Below, one piece after another: positions 16,680 to 23,580 of a DNA stretch of 36,021 bases. The stretch is from assembly GCA_937921595.1 (NCBI GenBank), contig CAKZTD010000439.1, positions 1 to 36,021 of the forward strand, in the 5' to 3' direction. Source of the stretch: an uncultured Saprospiraceae bacterium. Its GTDB lineage: Bacteria; Bacteroidota; Bacteroidia; Chitinophagales; Saprospiraceae. A program made the position numbers and the translations under genes. The stretch's first letter is position 1. Each line of letters begins with the position of its first letter. The notes under the pieces were generated by a model. That model had not been told where the DNA came from, did not search any database, and saw only the letters and a program-made list of their open reading frames with translations.

Positions 16680-18083
16680 ATGAAACGGATAGAATATGTG
16701 GTCTTAATTCTTTTTGTATACTTGTCTGCTTGTAAAGGAGATCTTTCGGTTAGTAAGGAGCAGAAATCAATAGGGCAGGGTTCTATAGATTCTGCTTTGG
16801 TTTTTAATTTATTTACTGATAAAGATTCTAATAATCTAAGTTTTGATAATGATATTCTTAATTATAAAGTGAAACAAATAGATCAGTTTATTGATCGATT
16901 CAATTTTAAAGAAAACTTTAAAGGTCAAAGAATAAATAAGGCATTAACAATTAATGAACGGATAGAAAATATTTCTCATTTATTTGACAATCGATTTCTT
17001 GTTGACTGTGATACTAATTTGGTTATTCAATTTATTGAGAATATATGTTTAGAAGAAAAAAATATTGCTTTATCAGACCCTTTTGTTTTTTCTAAGATTA
17101 GTTATAATGTGCTATTTAAAAATAATCCTTCTAGCATAGAGGTTACACTGAAATATCAAACTAATTCTGATACCACCTTTCAATGGGTTTTTGCAGGTTT
17201 AAATGGAGAGTTTTTAAACATGGATATTTTTGCTAAACAAAATAACATCCTATATCCTAATGCTCATGAGTTTAATTTTTTGAGATTAAATAAATCCTTG
17301 CAAGATAATAAAGATGTTGTTGACCTGATGCCAACTGGTTTTAGTACAGATTTTAATAGTATCCTGTTGTATTTGTTACACGCTGGAGATTTAGAAGTCC
17401 AAGAAATAAAAAGTCACGAAATTCAGTTTTTGCAAATCAAAGATTGGATTTTTAAAGTGAAATTTATTGATCGATTTGAGGAAAATAGCGGATGGTTGAT
17501 TTATGAAATATTTCAAATATCTGATTCTATTAAAAACGAGTATTTGGCTCAACAACTACATGTGACTAATCGAAAAAATCTATTCGATTATCCAATTGGG
17601 AATAGTATTAATAATAAAAAGAAAGTGATTGATTTTAATTCAGTAGATCAACAAGCATTAAAAGATATAGTAAAAAAGTATGCAGCATGTATCGAAAATT
17701 TAACAGCCATCAATCAAGTTGGTTCTCAAGGAGAAGTAGACAGTTTGTTAAGTTTGTTTGTCTCTCCTGAAGCAAGAGTTGTTAATGACCTTTTAGATGG
17801 AGAAACAGATGAATTAATTTCTATTCGCTCTTATTTAGGTCAAATCGTTCAGATGAATCTAGATACTCAATTGATGAAAATTGATTTTCAATTCGACTCA
17901 GAATTACCCATCCGTTTTGAAGAAAGAGATTCCAATTATTATGCTTTAATCAATGTGATAAAAAATATTAGAATTGAAGGGGAAGTAGCGAAAGAAATTA
18001 AAGAAATAATTATTATCGATTTACGGAATAAAAAAATTGCAAATACATCAAACAATTTTAGTATTAAATCTAGTGTGCAATGA
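16680..18083 (+). CDS. Lipoprotein with NTF2-like C-terminal domain
   Basis: A 467-residue lipoprotein. The signal sequence ends in YLSAC with the lipidated cysteine at position 18 (IEYVVLILFVYLSAC). Residues about 45-300 form an unassigned region that begins IDQFIDRFNFKENF. The C-terminal 150 residues contain LSLFVSPEARVVNDLLDGE and ISIRSYLGQIVQMN followed by a beta-rich end, the NTF2-like arrangement seen in its neighbours. It starts one base after the previous stop and overlaps the next gene by four bases (ATGA), so translation is probably coupled. Being lipidated, it sits on the periplasmic side of the inner or outer membrane. No enzyme motif is visible. Confidence 0.62.
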   Translation: MKRIEYVVLILFVYLSACKGDLSVSKEQKSIGQGSIDSALVFNLFTDKDSNNLSFDNDILNYKVKQIDQFIDRFNFKENFKGQRINKALTINERIENISHLFDNRFLVDCDTNLVIQFIENICLEEKNIALSDPFVFSKISYNVLFKNNPSSIEVTLKYQTNSDTTFQWVFAGLNGEFLNMDIFAKQNNILYPNAHEFNFLRLNKSLQDNKDVVDLMPTGFSTDFNSILLYLLHAGDLEVQEIKSHEIQFLQIKDWIFKVKFIDRFEENSGWLIYEIFQISDSIKNEYLAQQLHVTNRKNLFDYPIGNSINNKKKVIDFNSVDQQALKDIVKKYAACIENLTAINQVGSQGEVDSLLSLFVSPEARVVNDLLDGETDELISIRSYLGQIVQMNLDTQLMKIDFQFDSELPIRFEERDSNYYALINVIKNIRIEGEVAKEIKEIIIIDLRNKKIANTSNNFSIKSSVQ

Positions 18084-19417
18084 TAGTCAAAAAATACAAT
18101 ATAAAACTTGCTTGTGTTCTGTTTTTATTAATGGCTTCTTCATTTTTAAATACCAATGATATTGCTTTTGAAAAAGAAATTGAATCTTTAGTAAATCAAT
18201 ACATTGAGAGTTTAGTTACTTATTCTAATAATTCTAATCCTCAAGATGTAGCGGTGTTGCAACTGGAATTATTAGACTTTTTTGAAGACCCCGGGCATTC
18301 CCATTATTATGACCTATTTGACGAAAGTGAGAATGATAAAATGGAATTTAGAACCTATCTGACTTCTATAGAAGACAATTATGGGAATAATATTGAAATC
18401 AATATCAAAGAACTTTCTATTGATGATTGTGTCGAAAATACAGGCGATGGAGAAGCTTTTGTAACGGCTACTTTTACAAAAGAAATGAAATATAATAACC
18501 AGTCTAGAACGGTAGAGAACATTCTTAAAGTTAATATCAATAGTAAACCATATCGGATTAATATTATTGGAATGCCGGAACATTTTAGTGATCCTTCTAA
18601 TTGTTCAGGGCAAAATAAATCAAAGGCCAAAAAGAAAGATGCCAAATCACTTTCGAAAAAATATATTCAACAAGGTGATGTTTTTTTTGCTAATAAGAAA
18701 TACTTAGAAGCTAAAGACGCTTATACTAATGCGAAATTTTATCAACTAGACTTAATAGAAATAAACGCCAAAATAAAGAAATGTGAGAACCTTATGAGTG
18801 TTGAAATATTTGAACAAAAGGCTGAGGTTTATTTTAGTCAAAAACAATACACACTGGCAAAGGAATATTATACAAAAGCACTGACTTTTTCTGGATCACA
18901 ATCCACATCAATAAGCACCAAAATACAAGAATGTGATAGGTTGTTTAATCTAGATAATTATAATTTTTATAAAAAACAAGGAGATCAATATTTTCAAAAA
19001 AAATATTACGTCAATGCTCATTCATCTTACAGGATTGCTGATAAATATAAACCTAATGATTCTTATGTCAATCAAAAAATAAAAGAATGTACGCTTGCAT
19101 TGAATAAACCAAAAAGTTCTTTTGCCTCGATCAAGAAAGAAATAAATGATGCGAAGCAAATGGCTAAAAGGAAAAAATATATAGAGGCTTTTAGGGTGAT
19201 GGATAAATATAAAGACAGTGGACAGTTGGATAAAGACGCTTATTATATCATGGCAATGATCCTTTATAAAAATGCGAAAGGTGTGCAAAGAAAAATGAAA
19301 TATTCTAAAACTCAGGCTTTTAATTATTGTCGTTTGTACATGCTTAAAGCTAAAAGTAAAGGACATCAGAAAGCAACTCATATGTATGATAATGTATTCA
19401 GTAGAAAAATTAAATAA
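18080..19417 (+). CDS. Exported NTF2-like / TPR repeat protein
   Basis: A 445-residue protein with a signal peptide (IKLACVLFLLMASSFLN). An N-terminal domain of about 150 residues contains EFRTYLTSIEDNYG and a sheet like the two preceding exported proteins, including a cysteine pair that may bridge (DDCVENT and DPSNCS). After a Lys-rich linker, three TPR-like units follow from about 190 to 340. Each begins with a helix of the form Q-GD-FF--KKY-EAK--Y--A and is spaced by I--KI-ECE-L; YFSQKQYTLAKEYYTKAL and YFQKKYYVNAHSSYRIA are the clearest. The last 100 residues are helical with a Sel1-like arrangement (AFNYCRLYMLKAKSKGHQKA). It probably builds a periplasmic scaffold. The start overlaps the previous stop by four bases. 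Confidence 0.65.
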   Translation: MIVKKYNIKLACVLFLLMASSFLNTNDIAFEKEIESLVNQYIESLVTYSNNSNPQDVAVLQLELLDFFEDPGHSHYYDLFDESENDKMEFRTYLTSIEDNYGNNIEINIKELSIDDCVENTGDGEAFVTATFTKEMKYNNQSRTVENILKVNINSKPYRINIIGMPEHFSDPSNCSGQNKSKAKKKDAKSLSKKYIQQGDVFFANKKYLEAKDAYTNAKFYQLDLIEINAKIKKCENLMSVEIFEQKAEVYFSQKQYTLAKEYYTKALTFSGSQSTSISTKIQECDRLFNLDNYNFYKKQGDQYFQKKYYVNAHSSYRIADKYKPNDSYVNQKIKECTLALNKPKSSFASIKKEINDAKQMAKRKKYIEAFRVMDKYKDSGQLDKDAYYIMAMILYKNAKGVQRKMKYSKTQAFNYCRLYMLKAKSKGHQKATHMYDNVFSRKIK

Positions 19418-19420
19418 ATT

Positions 19421-20212
19421 ATGAAAGATTTTAAATTAATTCCCCTGTTTTTTTTGATGTTTTACACTAGTTCTATTTTTTCACAAGGCGATTTCGATAT
19501 TGATTTTTCCCCAAAGCTTTTCTCTCTTCGAGAAGCCAGATTGTCTCTTGGCTTTGGAGCTGAGTTGGTTTATTTGCTTGATAGTGATGATGTTGCTAAT
19601 AGGGCAGTATACCATAGTTTTAGTGGGTCGCCAGAATCAATAAAATTTGATTATGATGACGACTTTCCGGGTGTCGGATATTATTTAGCATTAGATTTTT
19701 ATGCTCCTAATTCTATCATAGGATTCTATTCTGAATTGAAATATTCAATCACAAAATTCAAGATTAAAGACAATGATGACATTACTGACCAGTATGAAAA
19801 TTCCTTTTTTGAAATTCCATTCTATTTAAAACTTCGTCCGGGTAAAATTGAAAGTGATCATCATCTTTTAATTATGGCAGGAGGAGCTTATGCCTTTCCG
19901 CTAAGTGTAAAACATACGGTCGGTAATGTTGTAGATGAAGATATTGACCAGATGCGAAATTACTTAAGTTTAGGAGGGATGCTAGGTTATGAATATTATG
20001 CAGGTGATTTAATTTCTAGGTCTAGGTCAACAAAAAGTTCTTTAAATGACCAAGCGAGAGTAATAATTTATAGCAGATTTAATTATAGATTTCAGTCCCC
20101 CTTTAATCCTAATTATGGTGAGAGAGTTGTTGCGACTATTGATAACGATGATTTAATTTTTAAAGATCTTGCAGTGACATTTGGAGTAAGTATATTTTTT
20201 AAAATAAAGTAA
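19421..20212 (+). CDS. Outer-membrane beta-barrel protein
   Basis: A 263-residue protein with a signal peptide (FKLIPLFFLMFYTSSIFSQ) and alternating amphipathic strands typical of the porin/OMP_b-brl families (SLGFGAELVYLL, YYLALDFYAPNSIIGFYSELKYSIT, FEIPFYLKLRPGK, LLIMAGGAYAFPLSVK, YSRFNYRFQSPFNPNYG). The final strand is DLAVTFGVSIFFKIK, although the usual terminal aromatic is followed by three residues here. It lies three bases after the TPR gene and 27 before the nucleosidase, so it is embedded in the operon rather than next to it. An outer-membrane barrel inside a conflict system suggests a surface or periplasmic input. It could instead be a passenger gene. Confidence 0.7.
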   Translation: MKDFKLIPLFFLMFYTSSIFSQGDFDIDFSPKLFSLREARLSLGFGAELVYLLDSDDVANRAVYHSFSGSPESIKFDYDDDFPGVGYYLALDFYAPNSIIGFYSELKYSITKFKIKDNDDITDQYENSFFEIPFYLKLRPGKIESDHHLLIMAGGAYAFPLSVKHTVGNVVDEDIDQMRNYLSLGGMLGYEYYAGDLISRSRSTKSSLNDQARVIIYSRFNYRFQSPFNPNYGERVVATIDNDDLIFKDLAVTFGVSIFFKIK

Positions 20213-20239
20213 AATACCAAATAACATCAAATATAAAAT

Positions 20240-21694
20240 ATGAAGATCATCATCTTTACACCATTGGAGTTAGAATATTTGGCAATCAGAACAAACCTTT
20301 CTGAGTTAGAAAAAATTCCTGTCAATGGTATCGTTTATGAAAAAGGAATTTTCAAAGGTTCATATTTAAATTATGAAGTGATCTTGTGCCAAGCAGGGGT
20401 AACGAATAAGGTGATGGGCATTGCTGTTGAAAGAGCAATTCAATATTTTCAACCGTCTCTTGCAATTCTTTCAGGAATTGCAGGAGGTGTTAAAGATGTA
20501 TCTTTAGGGAGTGTGATTGTTGGACTTAAAGTTTATGATTATGAATCAGGGAAAGAGACAGAAAACGGATATGTAGCTCGACCGGAGTCTATTAACTTTA
20601 GCCCTGATCTGATCAGTTTTGCTCAATCTATTGCAAAAGATCAAAAATGGAAAGCCTCTCTTAAAACAGAAAAAGAAGATCCTCAAGTATTCTTCGGAGC
20701 TATTGCTGCCGGAGAGAAAGTGATTGCTTCTACAGATTCTGAACTTTATAAAAGGATAAAAAAATATTTTAATGATACGCTTGCGGTTGAAATGGAAGCA
20801 TTTGGTTTTGCAAAAGCATTGGAAAATCATCCTTTTGTAAAATCATTATGTGTGCGTGGGATTTCGGATTTACTAGACAATAAGTCGGATTCAGATAAGG
20901 AAGGAAGTCAACCTATCGCAGCTAGACATGCTGCTGGATTTATTTTTGAATTGCTCGATCAACTAGAAGAAAGGTATTTGATTTTACCTTTAATGGAACC
21001 TAAAAAACTTTCTAGTGAAATATTCAAAGCTGTTAAGACTGCATTAGATCAAGACCAACCTTTGTCAGAAGCTAGCTTAAATTTAATAAACCATATTGAA
21101 AAAGTTATTCCTCAGGCTTATAAGGAGTATGTGGAAGATCAAAAAGATGAAGATGCTCCAGCAGTTTTTAGATCGATGTTAAGAAAGAAAATGAATAGTG
21201 ATGATGAGCTGGTAAAAGTGTTTTCTAATTTATTAAATCTCTTAAATAGTATGAAAAATCAAGGTACAACCAATCAGAATACTACGATCAAAGACAACGA
21301 GATTAAACAGAATAAAGGAAATATAGCCTTTGGTAATCAAACGAACACTACCAACGATTTAAAAAATAATCAAGGCACTATTTATATTGCCGATACGATC
21401 AATATTAAACAAATACTTCAAGATACTCCCAAAGCAGAAAAAGTAGTAAAAGAAGAGGGTTTTGAAACTATTCGTTCATTGATTGCTCAGAATAAAATAA
21501 AATTAGCAATAGAGGCACTATTGATTAAAACGAATAATTCTAACGAAAAAAATTCAACGATCCTTTTTGCAAGCCGATGGAATGATCTTCAAAGACAAAA
21601 AAGAAACAAACTGATTACAAGTGAACAAAATAGAATTGAACACAATTTAATTGTTATTGGTGTATTAGAACTTTTAGATGACTTAGAAATATAG
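20240..21694 (+). CDS. MTAN/PNP-family nucleosidase effector with C-terminal EAD11-like domain
   Basis: A 484-residue protein. Residues 1-240 form a nucleoside phosphorylase/nucleosidase domain of the MTA/SAH nucleosidase type. Visible elements are Glu12 in TPLELEYLAI (the place of the catalytic-site Glu of E. coli MTAN), the GIAGGV phosphate/ribose loop, VEMEAFGFA with Glu184 and Met185 for ribose binding, and RGISDLLD with Asp210 as the general acid. A helical linker (about 245-340) and a Gly/Asn/Ile motif segment (NKGNIAFGNQTN, then GTIYIADTINI) lead to an EAD11-like domain at about 405-484 (IRSLIAQNKIKLAIEALLI, FASRWNDLQRQKRNKLI, NRIEHNLIVIGVLELLDDLE). PNP-superfamily domains act as ATP-destroying effectors in antiphage systems such as Detocs. 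I infer that this is the cytoplasmic effector; the substrate (ATP, SAH or another nucleoside) cannot be told from sequence. Confidence 0.85.
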   Translation: MKIIIFTPLELEYLAIRTNLSELEKIPVNGIVYEKGIFKGSYLNYEVILCQAGVTNKVMGIAVERAIQYFQPSLAILSGIAGGVKDVSLGSVIVGLKVYDYESGKETENGYVARPESINFSPDLISFAQSIAKDQKWKASLKTEKEDPQVFFGAIAAGEKVIASTDSELYKRIKKYFNDTLAVEMEAFGFAKALENHPFVKSLCVRGISDLLDNKSDSDKEGSQPIAARHAAGFIFELLDQLEERYLILPLMEPKKLSSEIFKAVKTALDQDQPLSEASLNLINHIEKVIPQAYKEYVEDQKDEDAPAVFRSMLRKKMNSDDELVKVFSNLLNLLNSMKNQGTTNQNTTIKDNEIKQNKGNIAFGNQTNTTNDLKNNQGTIYIADTINIKQILQDTPKAEKVVKEEGFETIRSLIAQNKIKLAIEALLIKTNNSNEKNSTILFASRWNDLQRQKRNKLITSEQNRIEHNLIVIGVLELLDDLEI

Positions 21695-21761
21695 GATTAG
21701 GAAGATTGATTGTCTTCAAAATTCTAGTTTGATGATTTTAGGAAAGGAAGAGAGTATTTCA

Positions 21762-22107
21762 TTAAACGAAATTTTTTCTTCCAACAAAATTCCTCAATGC
21801 ATTCCGAGCATCAGTGTTTGAATTTGATATTTCAATTCTACCCTTTTCTGAAGAAGCCAATTCCTTCTTGAAAAAATCAATTACATCTAATACCACTTCC
21901 TTTTTGAAGCTAAATAGGCGCTATAGTTTTTCTATATTTATCCAATCCTTCACTTTCGATTACTTTTTCATAGCCTAAGCAGAAAATTATTCCCCTGTGG
22001 AATTTGAACAAGGGGCTTATGGAGAAAGCAAAAAGTAAAAGGAATACTAATGTTATATACGTTATTTTGATAATATTTATTAATAGTATAGGGTTATTTT
22101 CAATTTT
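21762..22107 (-). pseudogene. Frameshifted coding remnant, family unknown
   Basis: Two minus-strand open segments with protein-like composition abut in different frames. The upstream one (22107 down to about 21913) reads a hydrophobic stretch, then FHRGIIFCLGYEKVIESEG and LDKYRKTIAPI before a stop. The downstream one (about 21920 to 21762) reads FKKEVVLDVIDFFKKELASS and later DARNALRNFVGRKNFV before a stop. Together they look like one short gene broken near 21910-21920, with no start codon left. The family is not recognised. A sequencing or assembly indel is possible. Confidence 0.35.
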
Positions 22108-22172
22108 TTAATTATTATTGTTGACAACTTTAGAAAATTAGCTAAACTTTATCGCTTTTGATATTTTCTAAT

Positions 22173-22201
22173 TTTGTGTTTTTCCTCTCAGTTTAACTTT
22201 G
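22173..22201 (+). promoter_or_regulatory. Candidate Bacteroidota-type promoter ahead of FIST/kinase pair
   Basis: An exact -7 match, TAACTTTG (22194-22201), has TTTG (22173-22176) 17 bases upstream, slightly closer than the usual spacing of about 19-21. If used, it would give a leader of about 270 bases before the FIST gene, or it could drive the 32-codon frame at 22303. Chance is possible in AT-rich DNA. Confidence 0.3.
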
Positions 22202-22479
22202 TCTCTCAACAAAATTTGCATAAAAACATTATTCTATTAGAATTTGTTTAAAAATTCTGCTTGTCCAGTCAGGCGGTTTTTTTGAGGCCTCAGTAGCCTA
22301 GTATGAAATATAAGCAAGCTCTCAATGATGCAACAACTAGCAAAAAACACAGTTTAAGGTTTATTAAGTATATTGATTTAGGTATATTTTTTGTATAATT
22401 AATGATGAAAACCCGCCTCTTTAAGTTTTGTAAAATACCCAAAAGATTAATCTAACCCATATAACAAAAACTGCAAATA

Positions 22480-23580
22480 ATGATAAAAAGTATTGTAAAT
22501 AACCAGACTGGGCAATCTCTTGAAGATGCTCTTAAGGCTATGGTTGATAATGAGAATGTACAATCAATAATTTTGTATATTAGCGAAAATTTTAGGTTTG
22601 ACCCTGATATTCTTTCCCAACAATTGAAATCCATTGATAAAACAGTAATTGGAGGTGTATTTCCTGAAGTTATAATGAACGGTAAACGTTCTGGAGACAG
22701 TGCAGTATTGTTAGGATTACCTTTTTCAATGTCATACACAACGATTAATGAATTTGATGAAGGTAAGATAATCGAAAAAGTAACAGAGGAACTGAATGAA
22801 GATATTGATGAAAACAGTACTTTTCTTATATTTATAGATGCGCTTGTTCGAGACAAAGCTATTTTATTTGATTGTCTCTACAATTATTATGGTTCAATTC
22901 CTAATTATCTGGGTGGAGGAACAGGGACCTTAAAGTTTGAACCTTTGCCGTGTATTGTTACAAATGAAGGGATGATCCAAGGAGCAGGAATAGTAGCTAC
23001 TATTGCTCAAAAAATTAATATAGGAGTCGCACATGGGTGGTCTCCAATTAGTAGCCAATTAAAAGTAACAGAAGTTTCTAACAATGAGATCATTAGCTTA
23101 GATTGGAAACCAGTGATGGAAGTTTATCAAGCGATTGTTGAAAAACATTCTAAAAAAGAATTTGATTATGATGATTTTTTTAATTGTGTAAAGTCATATC
23201 CAATTGGTATTCAAAAGTTAAATGATAACTTGACAGTCAGAGACCCATTCAAAACAGAAAATGGACGACTTTTTCTATTAGATGATATTGAAGAAGGGGC
23301 TTATGTGCAGGTGCTCTATGGCAATTTGGAAACCTTGATTGATGGGGCTACTGAAGCAAGGAAAAAAGCTGAGAAAGAAAGCACTAATCATAACAATACA
23401 ATTATTATTGATTGCATATCACGGGGCTTATTTATGGAAGAAAAATTTGCTGAAGAATTGAAGCAATTGGATCCAATGTCCAATTCATTTGGAGCATTGA
23501 CTTTAGGTGAAATTGCAAATAATGGAGATGAATATTTAGATATTTACAATAAAACTGCAGTAGTTGGAATTTTCGAATAA
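22480..23580 (+). CDS. FIST-domain sensory protein
   Basis: A 366-residue soluble protein covering FIST_N (about 20-200) and FIST_C (about 205-350). Recognisable features are the early VQSIILYISENFRFDPDILSQQL, the strand IGGVFPEVIMNGKRSGDSAVLLGL, the Gly-rich YLGGGTGTLKF, the exchange-like VAHGWSPIS and the terminal FGALTLGEIANNGDEYLDIYNKTAVVG, which is typical of FIST_C. FIST domains are thought to bind small ligands such as amino acids and are usually coupled to signalling proteins. Here the 3' end overlaps the start of a hybrid histidine kinase by 17 bases, so this protein most likely supplies the input to that kinase. It has no signal peptide or membrane helix, so sensing would be cytoplasmic. 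Confidence 0.88.
   Translation: MIKSIVNNQTGQSLEDALKAMVDNENVQSIILYISENFRFDPDILSQQLKSIDKTVIGGVFPEVIMNGKRSGDSAVLLGLPFSMSYTTINEFDEGKIIEKVTEELNEDIDENSTFLIFIDALVRDKAILFDCLYNYYGSIPNYLGGGTGTLKFEPLPCIVTNEGMIQGAGIVATIAQKINIGVAHGWSPISSQLKVTEVSNNEIISLDWKPVMEVYQAIVEKHSKKEFDYDDFFNCVKSYPIGIQKLNDNLTVRDPFKTENGRLFLLDDIEEGAYVQVLYGNLETLIDGATEARKKAEKESTNHNNTIIIDCISRGLFMEEKFAEELKQLDPMSNSFGALTLGEIANNGDEYLDIYNKTAVVGIFE

Larger units (their letters stand above)
4669..21694 (+). other. Predicted operon: EAD / vWA / PP2C / kinase / nucleosidase conflict system with envelope arm
   Basis: Sixteen + strand genes follow one another with gaps of 48, 15, 37, 27, 25 and 24 bases, an overlap or short gap, then 26, 2, 3 and 1 bases, a 4-base overlap, 3 and 27 bases. 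No internal terminator is evident. Four members carry the same EAD11-like adaptor, and three share a Gly/Asn/Val repeat motif. This indicates one co-expressed and physically interacting system. The boundary is set upstream by the divergent gene and downstream by a 785-base gap. Membership of the first, HTH-encoding gene is less certain than that of the others. Confidence 0.75.
21695..22479. other. Intergenic region of 785 bases
   Basis: No intact gene of normal size is present. The left half holds a frameshifted coding remnant on the minus strand. The right half has a candidate promoter, a 32-codon ATG reading frame at 22303-22398 of uncertain reality, and a short inverted repeat around aggcct...agcct near 22286. 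No RNA gene or IS end was recognised. The gap separates the conflict operon from the FIST/histidine-kinase pair. Confidence 0.5.
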
